Counted from the stretch's first letter, positions 1 to 9,290 are shown. The stretch: DNA of 64,000 nucleotides from Marivita sp030148515 (GCF_048006345.1 NZ_CP180351.1:2108001-2172000), one strand, 5' to 3'. The notes: generated by a model from the sequence alone, not told the origin. Program-made: numbers and translations.

Positions 1-834
1 CTCTTCGGTCATCTGTCCAATGTCATCGACCGCTTTCTGCAGCGAAATCCGGTCAAGCGTGTTCATGGGCAACGCGGTAAAGGCGCTGATCCGGTTGCGC
101 AGCGCGCCATATGCCGCCTGAAACGCGAGGCTGCGCTCGGCGTCTGACCCGGTTGCCTTGACCGGATCGACCATGCCCCAATGAGCGCTGATCGGCTGGC
201 CCGACCATGCCGGGCAATCTTCGTTCGCGGCCTGATCGCAGACCGTGAAGACGAAATCGAACCTCGGCGCGCCCTCGGCCATGAACTCCTGCACGTTCTT
301 GGCGCGCAAGCCCGAGATCTCATGGCCCTTCTTGCGCAGCACATCCAATGCCATCGCGTTCAATTCCGAATAGGGTTTCGTGCCTGCGGAATAGACCTCG
401 AACCGATCCCCGGCCATGTCCCGCAGGATCGTTTCCGCAAAGATCGACCGCGCGGAATTACCGGTGCAGATGAAGAGAACATTGAACTTTTTCAGAGACA
501 TATCGATTGCTCCTTGTCCAAAACTGGCCGCCAGAGGGCTGCACATATCGGGTCTGCCCCGACAACAATCGAGCAGCAGGAAATCCAGCATCCCCTGCAC
601 GTTTGTTACGTTCACACTGTAACGAAGCGATGTCCCGACCCGCGTCTGGATCAGCAATCCGGCGTCCAGCAGGTTCGACAGATAGGCCGACAGTGTGGAC
701 GGCTTGACGTCCAGCGCGTCCGCGATTTCGCCCGCTGGAACCCGGTCCGGCATCCGGCGCATGAGCATGCGAAAGATGGCGAGCCGTTGGGGGTGGCCGA
801 GCGTGGACAGTTGTGTTGCGATTCTTATTTCCAT
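1..834 (-). CDS. ArsR-ArsC fusion: arsenic-responsive repressor joined to arsenate reductase (partial)
   Basis: One uninterrupted reading frame of 278 codons that runs off the left edge. Residues 1-100 form an ArsR-type winged helix (STLGHPQRLAIFRML near the N-terminus, then an IADALDVKPSTLSAYL recognition helix). From residue 112 a low-molecular-weight phosphatase-type arsenate reductase follows, with the P-loop CTGNSARS and a later VCDQAANEDCP segment with candidate resolving cysteines. An internal ATG at 501 is in frame, so ArsC could also be made alone, but no stop codon separates the domains. Such proteins should sense arsenite and reduce arsenate in the cytoplasm. The C-terminus and any arsenite exporter lie outside the window. 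The start is an ATG with a weak ribosome site, preceded by a dyad. The domain calls are firm; that the fused form is the active product is inference. Confidence 0.85.
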   Translation of the reverse strand, partial: MEIRIATQLSTLGHPQRLAIFRMLMRRMPDRVPAGEIADALDVKPSTLSAYLSNLLDAGLLIQTRVGTSLRYSVNVTNVQGMLDFLLLDCCRGRPDMCSPLAASFGQGAIDMSLKKFNVLFICTGNSARSIFAETILRDMAGDRFEVYSAGTKPYSELNAMALDVLRKKGHEISGLRAKNVQEFMAEGAPRFDFVFTVCDQAANEDCPAWSGQPISAHWGMVDPVKATGSDAERSLAFQAAYGALRNRISAFTALPMNTLDRISLQKAVDDIGQMTEE

Positions 835-855
835 ATTTCACGAATAATCGAAATA
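834..855. promoter_or_regulatory. Dyad over the start of the ArsR-ArsC gene, candidate operator
   Basis: TATTTC and GAAATA arms are separated by 10 bp whose centre (CGAATAATCG) is itself dyad-like. The site abuts the ATG of the fusion gene. ArsR-family repressors bind short AT-rich inverted repeats in their own promoters, so autoregulation is plausible. No binding evidence is available here. Confidence 0.4.
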
Positions 856-973
856 CTGGATCAGTCAATGAGTCGTTGACCTCGCCAACACCACCCCGGA
901 GCCGCGACTTTCGCATTGCGACGCGCGGCAAAACCCGTAAACCCGCATCTGACATTCCGACCGGAGATCCTTG

Positions 974-2236
974 ATGCCCTTGCCCATCGCCCAGATCACC
1001 CCTGTGACCCAGCCGCTGGTGGGCCGCGTTACCCTGCCCGGCTCCAAATCCGTGACCAACCGCGCGCTTCTGGTGGCGGCTTTGGCACGCGGCACCAGCC
1101 GCTTGACCGGCATCCTGCGCAGCGACGACACGCATTACATGATGACCGCTCTCCGGCAGATGGGTGTGGGCATCACCGAGATCGACGAGACCACGGTCGA
1201 AGTCACAGGCTCTGGCACCCTTCACCCAGCGTCCGAACCTCTATTCCTTGGCAATGCAGGCACTGCGACCCGTTTCCTGACTGCCGCTGTGGCACTGGTG
1301 AACGGCACCACCATCGTCACCGGCGACGAGCACATGCAGAAACGCCCCATCGCGCCCCTGCTCGACACGTTGCAGGCGATGGGCGTTGACGCCACCTCCG
1401 AGACCGGTTGCCCGCCTGTCACAGTCAAAGGCACCGGCAGTTTCCAGAGCGGTGAGATCGAAGTCAGCGGCAAGCTCTCCAGCCAATATATCTCGGCCAT
1501 TATGATGCTCGCCGCGATGGGCGACGCTGAGACCCGCATCACCATCGGCGGTGGCAAGATCGGCGCCGTTGGCTATCTGCACATCACCGCCGCCGTCATG
1601 CGCGCCTTTGGGGCGACGGTGGAGTTCCCGTCCGAAAACCAGATCATCGTCGAACCCGGTGGCTACTGCGCTGCCGATTACCATGTCGAACCCGACGCAA
1701 GTGCCGCGACCTACCTATGGGCTGCAGAGAAGCTGACCGGTGGAAGCATCGACATCGGTACGGCCCCCGGAGACATGAACCAGCCCGACGCCAAAGCTTA
1801 TGACATGATCGCCGCCTTTCCGCATATGCCTGCGGAAATAGACGGTTCACAGATGCAGGACGCCATCCCGACCCTTGCCGTTCTGGCGGCGTTCAATGAA
1901 ACGCCCGTGCGCTTTACCGGGATCGAGAACCTGCGGGTCAAGGAATGCGACCGGATCGACGCAGTGCACAAGGGCCTGTTGCAAGTACGTGAAGGTTTGG
2001 CCTCGGTCGAAGGTGACGACCTGATCGTGCATGGCGATCCGGCGTTGGCCAGCCATGTGAGCGACGGGCTTATCGACAGCCATGCCGACCACCGCATCGC
2101 CATGTGCTTTGCTTTGGCCGCGATAATGGTCAAAGGCGTGCGGATCGAAGATCCCTACTGTGTGTCCAAGACCTTCCCGACCTACTGGGACGTGCTGCGC
2201 GGGCTTGGGGTTGAGGTTTTTATCACCGAGGCGTGA
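974..2236 (+). CDS. aroA: 3-phosphoshikimate 1-carboxyvinyltransferase (EPSP synthase), class I type
   Basis: It catalyses the sixth step of the shikimate pathway, joining phosphoenolpyruvate to shikimate-3-phosphate in the cytoplasm. The 420 residues match the E. coli-type enzyme: LPGSKSVTNRALL at the N-terminus, LFLGNAGTATRFL at 90-102, a conserved Asp in MQDAIPTLA, Glu in LRVKECDR, Arg in DHRIAM and Lys in SKTFPTYW, which cover the usual catalytic positions. The start is the ATG with GGAG 7 bp upstream; a TTG codon directly before it is less likely. Position 101, Pro in E. coli, is Phe here and position 99 is Thr. The gene stands alone, facing dabA across a double hairpin. Roseobacters usually also carry a CP4-like aroA near cmk/rpsA, so this may be a second copy; that cannot be checked here. 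Confidence 0.93.
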   Translation: MPLPIAQITPVTQPLVGRVTLPGSKSVTNRALLVAALARGTSRLTGILRSDDTHYMMTALRQMGVGITEIDETTVEVTGSGTLHPASEPLFLGNAGTATRFLTAAVALVNGTTIVTGDEHMQKRPIAPLLDTLQAMGVDATSETGCPPVTVKGTGSFQSGEIEVSGKLSSQYISAIMMLAAMGDAETRITIGGGKIGAVGYLHITAAVMRAFGATVEFPSENQIIVEPGGYCAADYHVEPDASAATYLWAAEKLTGGSIDIGTAPGDMNQPDAKAYDMIAAFPHMPAEIDGSQMQDAIPTLAVLAAFNETPVRFTGIENLRVKECDRIDAVHKGLLQVREGLASVEGDDLIVHGDPALASHVSDGLIDSHADHRIAMCFALAAIMVKGVRIEDPYCVSKTFPTYWDVLRGLGVEVFITEA

Positions 2237-2257
2237 ACCTTTTGAGAAGAGTAGCCT

Positions 2258-2326
2258 CCGACCGCGGGTGGGGGTGAAGCCCCCGCCCGTGGGGGCGGTC
2301 GGGGGCTGCCCGGCATGCCGCCGGGC
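2258..2326. terminator. Two GC-rich hairpins between convergent aroA and dabA
   Basis: The first stem pairs CCGACCGC with GCGGTCGG around an inner G-run/C-run stem. The second pairs GCCCGGC with GCCGGGC over the loop ATGCC. They sit between two converging genes, where a bidirectional terminator is expected. No long T-run follows on either strand, so this is inferred from position and stem strength. Confidence 0.5.
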
Positions 2327-2344
2327 GAGGCCTCAATTCAAGCC

Positions 2345-4744
2345 TTACTCCGCCGCGATCTGCGTCGCAGCCTTGTCGCCCCGCAGCGACATCCAATTGC
2401 CACCGCCAGTATACCGCCAGCCCAACCGGCCCTCGTCGTCCATCGCGAAAAGCTTGAGCCAGCCGTTATCGAACAACGCTGCAACACCAGCGTGACGGTT
2501 GAGGATCTCGCTGATCGCCTCGCGCGGCGCTTCAACGGCCACCGACAACCGCAGGGGATCATGCATGAATTTCTCGCCGTCATGCACCGACTGCCACGGC
2601 AGACCACCACGCAGCACGCCGCCATTGCCTTCGACCACACCGATGCCACCGGTCACGTTGTGGAGCAGCTTGTTCCCAGCCCCAAACGCATCCGGTGCGA
2701 CGGAGGAACCGTAGTATTGCAGGCTGATCCAGCTTGCCACGACCACAGGCGCGGTCAGGATCAATTCCAACACCTGGAAATTCTTGTCCTGCCGCCAGTC
2801 ATAGCTGTGCAGGAACGACCGTCCCTCAAGGCTCCGCCCCATGGTCCGCGACCGGGGGGCTGCAATGAACGCGGAACAACCTGCAAGCCCCCATTCCGGC
2901 CGGGTTTCCGACCAGTTCTTCGCCCTCTCCATCACCGCCGCCTGATCCGTCGCCCGCGGCAACCGCGCGGACCGCTCCGCGCGTGTCACCTTGGCCGCCA
3001 TCGACAAAGCCTGTTTCAACGCGGCAATCGTTGCACCCTGCGTGTGTCCCGCAGGCAGATCATCTTCGTAAAGCCGCACCTCGTCTGTCACCGTGTCATG
3101 CAGACCAGCCACGAACACGGTCTCGGCAGGCACGTCGATGCCTTTCTTGACCAATCCCACCCGCACCTCTGCATCGTTCAGCAACAGGGCAACCAGCCGC
3201 GCGTTCACGTCCCCGGCATGGCCCCCACAGGCACCACATTGCAGCGCGCTCGCATGGGGGTTGTTGACCACCCCAGCGCCATGACCCGCCAGCAGAATGA
3301 CCTTGGCAAAGCCTGATTTCATCGACATCGCCGACAGGATCGTCGCCGCCATGCCGATCCGGTCCTCAAGCGTCAGGTTATCGGACAAGGCAGGTGCCGG
3401 ATCATTGCCAAGGCTCGGATGCTTCTGCGCCAGCAAATCCCGCACCAGCTTGCCAAGATACAAGGGCCCCGTCGCCTCAACGAAGGCAAAGCTGGACACA
3501 GCCGCCAGCCGGAACCGGCCCCAGGCCCGCGTCACCCGTTTCGCCACGCGGGTCAGCACGTCGCTGTCCTGCGGATCGGTCGCAGCCGAGGTTGCACCGG
3601 GGTTGATCAGCACCGGACCCCGTGTTTCCAGCACATCCGACGCAAACCCGTGATGCGCCGCAGCGATGCCAAAGAAGCCCGCGAAACCAATGGTCTCGAT
3701 CCCGTCACCCGTGGCCTCCAGCGCCCGCCGGAACACTTCGGACCGCACGTCGATGCAGAATGCCGCCTGTACGTTTGGCACAACTTGCTTGGCCGCCACC
3801 GACTGCGCCAACGTTTCGTCCAGCGCCCGCGCCGCCGCGTGATCCGCCGCCGCCTGAAGCGCTGCGTCGATCAGATCGTCCTCGCTCGGCACGATAGGCT
3901 GGGCGTGCGCCTCAAGCACCTTGGCCCATTTATCGCCAATCTTGTCCTTGTACCGCGCCAGCAGCGCCGCTTCGAAGACCAGCTTGGCGGTCAGAAGGTC
4001 GGTGATGTCGTTGTTGGCACCACCTTTCAGGTTCGCGCGGAACGCCTCGCCCGAAGCAAGCTGCGCCCAGCCACCGAGCCGCATCAGGAGCGTGTGGAAA
4101 TAGCTTTCGCAGGCACCCGCCGTGATCCCCATATCCTCGGCACACTTCGTCAGCGCGCCCCGTGCGGACATCGACATCGACGCCACCCGCGACGCAAACC
4201 CGGTCAGACCGAAAATCTCGGGCGTCAGGTCCCGCTGCGCAAAGGACCGCCACGACAGCCACGCCCGTGTCTTGGGCGCAGGCCAGAGCGCCTGACCGGT
4301 GTCGTAATGACCGCCTGCCCAATGCCCGATCCGCTCGGCCACAAAGTCGGGCCAGTTGATGTCTGACACCTCTTCGGCCAAATCGGCCAGTGTCGGCAGG
4401 GTTTCGGGCGCTGCAACCGTCTTGTCCATCGCCGCGATCAGCTCCTCAACCGTCGCCGTCAGCTCCGGCACTTCGGCCAGACCCGCCTCAAGGTCGGCAA
4501 CGCTCAGCTCATGTGCCGCGAACTTCGCCTTGAAATGTGCCCGCTCCGGCACCGTCCGCACACCCGCGACCCGCGCCAGCCGGGCGGCGGCCATCTGCAA
4601 CGGCTCGCCAGCCTGTCCAACATAGGGGTTCACCGCGACCGTTGCCTCAAGCGACCAAAGCGGCGGGATATGGGCGGCGGCATTCTTGGCACCAGCCATG
4701 ATCTCAAGGGCCGGACCCGAGAACCGTTCAACCATTGTCAGCAT
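2345..4744 (-). CDS. dabA: DabA, zinc-binding subunit of the DAB inorganic-carbon accumulation complex (DUF2309)
   Basis: DabA is a peripheral beta-carbonic-anhydrase-like protein that works with membrane subunit DabB in energy-coupled one-way hydration of CO2 to bicarbonate. The four residues known as zinc/active-site ligands in the Halothiobacillus protein have equivalents: Cys330 and Asp332 in CIDVRSE, His488 in AGHGAG, and Cys503 in QCGACGG, with the 15-residue His-Cys spacing kept. Length (799 aa) suits the family. I chose the ATG with AGGAG 8 bp upstream; another ATG 24 bp earlier overlaps the dabB stop (TAATG), so the two are translationally coupled either way. Older annotation calls the family UPF0753. 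Family assignment is firm; transport activity in this organism is inferred. Confidence 0.9.
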   Translation of the reverse strand: MLTMVERFSGPALEIMAGAKNAAAHIPPLWSLEATVAVNPYVGQAGEPLQMAAARLARVAGVRTVPERAHFKAKFAAHELSVADLEAGLAEVPELTATVEELIAAMDKTVAAPETLPTLADLAEEVSDINWPDFVAERIGHWAGGHYDTGQALWPAPKTRAWLSWRSFAQRDLTPEIFGLTGFASRVASMSMSARGALTKCAEDMGITAGACESYFHTLLMRLGGWAQLASGEAFRANLKGGANNDITDLLTAKLVFEAALLARYKDKIGDKWAKVLEAHAQPIVPSEDDLIDAALQAAADHAAARALDETLAQSVAAKQVVPNVQAAFCIDVRSEVFRRALEATGDGIETIGFAGFFGIAAAHHGFASDVLETRGPVLINPGATSAATDPQDSDVLTRVAKRVTRAWGRFRLAAVSSFAFVEATGPLYLGKLVRDLLAQKHPSLGNDPAPALSDNLTLEDRIGMAATILSAMSMKSGFAKVILLAGHGAGVVNNPHASALQCGACGGHAGDVNARLVALLLNDAEVRVGLVKKGIDVPAETVFVAGLHDTVTDEVRLYEDDLPAGHTQGATIAALKQALSMAAKVTRAERSARLPRATDQAAVMERAKNWSETRPEWGLAGCSAFIAAPRSRTMGRSLEGRSFLHSYDWRQDKNFQVLELILTAPVVVASWISLQYYGSSVAPDAFGAGNKLLHNVTGGIGVVEGNGGVLRGGLPWQSVHDGEKFMHDPLRLSVAVEAPREAISEILNRHAGVAALFDNGWLKLFAMDDEGRLGWRYTGGGNWMSLRGDKAATQIAAE

Positions 4745-4767
4745 GTCTTGATCTCCTGTCCTGTCCA

Positions 4768-6321
4768 TTACCGTGACCGTGCGGCCCAGCCGCCTGTCAG
4801 CCGGTCAAATACCGCGTTGAGGTAAAATCCGTTCGAAAGATGCACCCGAAGGCCTTGGGCGGCAGGGTGGCTGGCCCAGTTCGGGAAGGTGGCCTGCGCA
4901 AGCGCCACGGTGCCGAAGCTGAGGATGGTCAGCACCATCAGCGCCCATTGCAGCGGGCCGGGAGCCGGGGTTGCGGGCAACGCACCCGTGGTCAACCAGA
5001 TCGCGATGGATTGCAGCGCGAAGTAGCTCACTGTGGTCGCCAAGGAATAGACCGCCATACGCCGGGTCAGCAGTTCGGGCGCGTGATCCGCCAAACCCTG
5101 CGCCAGCAGGTACGCCACACCCATCACCAGCACAGCCCCCAGCGCGATGGCCTGTGCCGACTTGCCGTCGATGCCCAGCAGCAGGCCAAGTGTGCCGTAG
5201 ATCGCCAGCGCGATGGCGAAGGCCTTGAGCACCGCCTTGCCATTCGGGATCGCCACCGGGCCGGGCCGCCGGATCGACGCCACCTGCGCCACGGCACCAC
5301 CCGAGGCAAGGAAGGCATGCGCCTTGTAAAGCGAGTGCGCCACGATATGCAGCAGCGCCAACGGGAAGAGTGCCAGACCACATTGCAGGATCATGAAGCC
5401 CATCTGCGCAACCGTAGACCATGCGAGCGAGGTTTTGACCGATGGCTGGGTCAGCATCACCAGACCACCGAACAAGGCCGAGAAGCCACCAAGGATCACC
5501 AGCACACTCAACACACCGGGGGCCAGCAGCATGACATCCGCAAACCGGATCAAGAGGAAGCCACCCGCATTCACCACACCCGCGTGCAGCAGGGCAGAAA
5601 CCGGCGTCGGCGCTTCCATCACCTCGGTCAACCAACCATGGGTCGGCACCTGCGCCGATTTGAACAGCGCCGAAATCGCCAGCAGACCAGCCGCAAGGAC
5701 CGCGGCACCGCCGCCTTCGCCCGCCCGCGCAGCCTCGATGATCGAGTGAATGTCCGCCGTGCCATAGGCTGCCGCCAGCGCAAACGCGCCAAGGATCAAG
5801 CCTCCATCCGACGCCATCGAACACAGCGCCTTCTTCCGCGCCGCCCGCTGTGCCGCCGCCCGCTCGGGGTAGGTTAGCAGCAGCCGGTTGACGCAAAGAC
5901 CCACCGCGCCCCAGCCGATGATCAACTGGATCAGGTTGCCTGCTGTCACCAGCAGAAGCACCGACGCAAGGCCAAGGCTCAACCAGCCGAGAAACCGCGT
6001 CTGGTTCTGTTCTCCATCCGTGTAGGTCACCGCAAACCGCATCACGACCCAGCCGATGAAGCTCACCAGCATCAGCATGGTCACGCTCACCGCGTCGATC
6101 CGGGCGGCAAAGCCCATCTCGGCCGCGCCGATCAACGGGCTGGTTGCCGAACCATTGGCGATCAGCAGCGCCAAAGCGCCCAAGGACACCACCATCGCGG
6201 CCAGACCGGCATATTCACCCAGACGCAACTGGGCCGATCCGCGCGGCATGTCACTGCGCATGTAGACAAACCCGACGATGGCGAAAAACGCAGGCGCAAG
6301 AAGCGGCACGGCGGTGATCAT
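4768..6321 (-). CDS. dabB: DabB, proton/cation-conducting membrane subunit of the DAB complex (NuoL/MrpA-like)
   Basis: A 517-residue polytopic protein of the proton-conducting membrane transporter family related to NADH dehydrogenase subunit 5. It shows many hydrophobic helices and the family segment TEVMEAPTPVSALLHAGVVNAGG. It lacks the rest of complex I next to it and is directly followed by dabA (overlapping stop/start), which marks it as DabB rather than NuoL. In DAB systems it supplies the cation gradient that drives CO2 hydration by DabA. ATG with AGGAG 8 bp upstream. The gene is divergent from a LysR-type regulator 104 bp away. Without the dabA neighbour it could be mistaken for an Mrp antiporter subunit. 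Confidence 0.88.
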   Translation of the reverse strand: MITAVPLLAPAFFAIVGFVYMRSDMPRGSAQLRLGEYAGLAAMVVSLGALALLIANGSATSPLIGAAEMGFAARIDAVSVTMLMLVSFIGWVVMRFAVTYTDGEQNQTRFLGWLSLGLASVLLLVTAGNLIQLIIGWGAVGLCVNRLLLTYPERAAAQRAARKKALCSMASDGGLILGAFALAAAYGTADIHSIIEAARAGEGGGAAVLAAGLLAISALFKSAQVPTHGWLTEVMEAPTPVSALLHAGVVNAGGFLLIRFADVMLLAPGVLSVLVILGGFSALFGGLVMLTQPSVKTSLAWSTVAQMGFMILQCGLALFPLALLHIVAHSLYKAHAFLASGGAVAQVASIRRPGPVAIPNGKAVLKAFAIALAIYGTLGLLLGIDGKSAQAIALGAVLVMGVAYLLAQGLADHAPELLTRRMAVYSLATTVSYFALQSIAIWLTTGALPATPAPGPLQWALMVLTILSFGTVALAQATFPNWASHPAAQGLRVHLSNGFYLNAVFDRLTGGWAARSR

Positions 6322-6389
6322 GATACGGTCTCCTTTGAGGGCGTGATCTTGACCGGGACGTAGCCTGCCGCTTTGGTGAAGAAAAATAC

Positions 6390-6424
6390 ATTGTTTAGGA
6401 TCAATCGTTCACTTAAATAGAACG
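6390..6424. promoter_or_regulatory. Paired dyads in the dabB/lysR divergent promoter
   Basis: ATTG-N8-CAAT is followed by CGTTC-N9-GAACG, the second ending one base before the LysR start codon. LysR-type regulators usually bind such interrupted dyads and repress themselves while activating the divergent operon. The location supports control of dabBA by the adjacent regulator. Confidence 0.5.
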
Positions 6425-6425
6425 A

Positions 6426-7301
6426 ATGTCGGATCTCAATTACCATCACCTGCGCTACTTCTGGGCCGTGGCCCATGACGGAAATCTTACCCGCACAGCC
6501 GAGCGGCTGAACCTGTCGCAATCGGCTTTATCATCGCAAATCAAACAGTTGGAGGATCGTCTCGGCCAAACACTTTTTGAGCGCCGGGGCCGCGCCCTGC
6601 ATCTGACCGAAGCCGGACGCATCGCGCTCGACCATGCCGACACGATCTTTTCGGCCGGCGAAGAACTGCTCGACACGCTGCGCGAAACAGCCCGTCCGGC
6701 CCGCGCGTTGCGAGTTGGCGCTTTGTCGACTCTGTCGCGCAACTTCCAGATCACCTTTCTGGAACCGGTCCTTGGCCGCCCCGATGTCGAAGTGATCCTC
6801 CGCTCCGGAAGCGCAGCCGAGCTTTACGCCGCTCTGGATGCGCTCAACCTCGACGTTGTGCTGACCAACACGCCCCCTGCCCGCGATGCGATCAGCCCGT
6901 ACCTGACGCAAAAGCTGGCGGATCAAACCGTGGGTCTCTTCGGCACGCCCGACCGGGTGCGCGGCAATCGCCCGCTCGAAGAGCTGGTGGCCGATCATCC
7001 CCTGATCCTTCCCACCCGCGACACGCAGATCCGCAACGCCTTCGACACGCTGCTGGCCCGCGTTCGCGCCAAGCCCATCATCGCCGCCGAGGTTGACGAC
7101 ATGGCCATGATCCGCCTTCTCGCCCTGCGCGGCACAGGCTTGGCCGTGGTTCCGCCGATCGTCGTGCAAGACGAGCTCGCGCGCGGGGATCTGGTACAGG
7201 CGGCGATGCTGGACCTGCATGAACTCTTCTACGCGGTCACGCTGGACCGTCGCTATCCCAACCCGCTTCTGACCGAATTGCTTGCGGTCGCCGTCCGTTA
7301 A
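6426..7301 (+). CDS. LysR-type regulator (NhaR-like), likely controlling dabBA
   Basis: A 291-residue LysR-family protein: N-terminal helix-turn-helix (YHHLRYFWAVAHDGNLTRTAERLNLSQSALS written in part; residues about 5-45), then the substrate-binding domain. The tyrosine-histidine-rich start resembles NhaR-type LysR proteins, which often accompany cation transport or DAB genes. It is divergent from dabB and has a perfect dyad directly before its start codon, which suggests autoregulation. The stop overlaps the convergent adenine deaminase stop by three bases. Effector unknown; bicarbonate/CO2 availability is a guess from context. Confidence 0.85.
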   Translation: MSDLNYHHLRYFWAVAHDGNLTRTAERLNLSQSALSSQIKQLEDRLGQTLFERRGRALHLTEAGRIALDHADTIFSAGEELLDTLRETARPARALRVGALSTLSRNFQITFLEPVLGRPDVEVILRSGSAAELYAALDALNLDVVLTNTPPARDAISPYLTQKLADQTVGLFGTPDRVRGNRPLEELVADHPLILPTRDTQIRNAFDTLLARVRAKPIIAAEVDDMAMIRLLALRGTGLAVVPPIVVQDELARGDLVQAAMLDLHELFYAVTLDRRYPNPLLTELLAVAVR

Positions 7302-9001
7302 GGAATGATCTCGAATTTTGTCACATCGACCATTCCCCGGTCGGTGATCTTGAGCGCGGGAATGACCGGCAGCGCCAGAAACGCCAGTTGCAGGAATGGC
7401 TCATTGAGCGTCACGCCCAGGCTCTTGGCCGCCGCACGCAGGTCCACCAGCCGGTCATGTACCTCTTCAAACGGCTCAAGGCTCATCAGCCCGGCCACCG
7501 GCAGCGCCAGTTCGGCCAGCACCTCACCCCCGGAAGCCACAACAAACCCGCCTTCGATCTCGGACAGCCGGTTCGCCGCCAGCGCCATATCGGCGTAATC
7601 CACACCAACGCAGGCGATGTTGTGGTGGTCGTGGCAGACGGTCGAGGCAATTGCCCCCCGCTGCAAGCCAAAACCGCGCACGAAGCCGGTGGCGATATTC
7701 CCGTTCTTGCCATGCCGTTCCACCACCGCGATGCGAATGAGGTCGCGCGACGGGTCGGGATGTTTATCGCCGTCCTCGACCGCAATGGTCTCGTGCAGAT
7801 GTTCGGTGATGATCTTGCCTTCGACGATGCCGATCACATCAGTCTCGGACCGGTTCGCCTTTGCGCGGAAATCCTCAGGGGTCAGATGCGGCGCGTGGAC
7901 GGAACCTGTGCCCACCGGTTCTATTTTTGACCGCTTGGTAAAATTCTCGGCTGTCGCCTCTACCCCGGCGCAGAATACTTTTTGCACGTCGCAGGCCTCA
8001 AGCGACCGAACCGCCACAATATCCGCCCGCTTGCCCGGTGCGATCAATCCGCGATCCTTGAGCCCGAAGGCCTCGGCCCCCGACAGCGACGCCGCGCGAT
8101 AGGCCGCCAGAGGTGGCGTGCCCAATGCGATCAGGGTGCGGATCATGTAATCAAGATGCCCCTCTTCCGCGATGTCGAGCGGGTTCCGGTCATCGGTGCA
8201 GAGGCACATGTAAGGCGCGGTGCGTTCGGTCAGCAGCGGCTGCAGCGCGTGTAAATCCTTTGACACCGACCCCTCGCGGATCAAAACGCGCATGCCCTTT
8301 TGCAGTTTCTCGCGCGCCTCGTCCGCAGTCGTCGCCTCGTGTTCCGTGGAAATCCCCGCCGAGATATAGGCGTTGAGGTCCATCCCGCGCAATTGCGGGC
8401 AATGGCCGTCAATATGACCGCCCTCAAACAGATGCAGCTTCTCCATCACCTGAGCATCCCGATAGATAACGCCGGGATAATTCATGAATTCGGCAAGACC
8501 GATGCCCGACGGATGCCCCATGAGCGGCGCCAGATCAGCGGCCAGCAATTCGGCGCCCGCGGTTTCCATATGAGTCGACGGCACGCAGGACGACAGTTGC
8601 ACGCGGATGTCCATCAGCGTGTGGCGGCTGGCCTCCTGGAAATAGCGGATGCCCGCGGCACCAATGACATTGGCGATCTCGTGCGGATCACAGATTGCCG
8701 TGGTCACGCCATGCGGGGCGACACAGCGGTCGAATTCATACGGCGTGACCAGCGAGCTTTCGATGTGAAGATGGGTGTCGATGAACCCCGGAACGAGGAT
8801 CAGACCCGTCATGTCCCGGATTTCGGCCCCGTCATAGTTGCCGCAGGTGCCGGCGATCATGCCATCGCAAATGGCAATATCTCCATCCATGAGGTCACCG
8901 GTGATCAGATCAAGCGTCTTGGCACCGCGCAACACCAGGTCTGCGGGTGCATCGCCACGGCCCACGGCGATCCGGCGTTCCAAAGGGGTCATGTCTGTCA
9001 T
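7298..9001 (-). CDS. ade: Adenine deaminase
   Basis: It converts adenine to hypoxanthine and ammonia in purine salvage. The 567 residues carry the amidohydrolase metal motif in DTHLHIE, the conserved PHE segment (CDPHEIANV), a later CTDDRNP metal Asp region, and the C-terminal adenine-deaminase domain with CHDHHN. The start was placed at the ATG with AGGAG 11 bp upstream; the open frame extends 57 codons further but that part looks like non-coding sequence. It lies tail-to-tail with the LysR gene and stands alone. Confidence 0.92.
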   Translation of the reverse strand: MTDMTPLERRIAVGRGDAPADLVLRGAKTLDLITGDLMDGDIAICDGMIAGTCGNYDGAEIRDMTGLILVPGFIDTHLHIESSLVTPYEFDRCVAPHGVTTAICDPHEIANVIGAAGIRYFQEASRHTLMDIRVQLSSCVPSTHMETAGAELLAADLAPLMGHPSGIGLAEFMNYPGVIYRDAQVMEKLHLFEGGHIDGHCPQLRGMDLNAYISAGISTEHEATTADEAREKLQKGMRVLIREGSVSKDLHALQPLLTERTAPYMCLCTDDRNPLDIAEEGHLDYMIRTLIALGTPPLAAYRAASLSGAEAFGLKDRGLIAPGKRADIVAVRSLEACDVQKVFCAGVEATAENFTKRSKIEPVGTGSVHAPHLTPEDFRAKANRSETDVIGIVEGKIITEHLHETIAVEDGDKHPDPSRDLIRIAVVERHGKNGNIATGFVRGFGLQRGAIASTVCHDHHNIACVGVDYADMALAANRLSEIEGGFVVASGGEVLAELALPVAGLMSLEPFEEVHDRLVDLRAAAKSLGVTLNEPFLQLAFLALPVIPALKITDRGMVDVTKFEIIP

Positions 9002-9290
9002 CTGGTTCGGCGCTCCTGTGCGTGATGCGTTCAGTCTAGGCCAAGCGCGGCACAGGCACCAAGTCTGGTGTTGAGTTGGCCTCCGACTCAGCGCCCGGTT
9101 TTCGGGCAGTTTTTGCGAGTTGGTCAAAAAGCGGGCAGCGAAAATTCTGCATGCAACGGCATACCGGATCAATATGTCACACCCATGGCGCGAATTCCAA
9201 GCCTGCTACCGCGTGTCACGGTTACCGCAAACAGCCCAAAAACCCATGCCAAGAACTTACCTTGTTTCTTAGGGCTTTACCCTGCGGAAA

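Noticed and set aside
2315..4366. Long plus-strand open frames opposite dabA
   Set aside because: Arg/Pro/His-rich shadow translations; dabA has conserved zinc-site residues and a good ribosome site.
4768..6321. dabB as part of respiratory complex I or an Mrp antiporter
   Set aside because: No other nuo or mrp genes are adjacent and it overlaps dabA.
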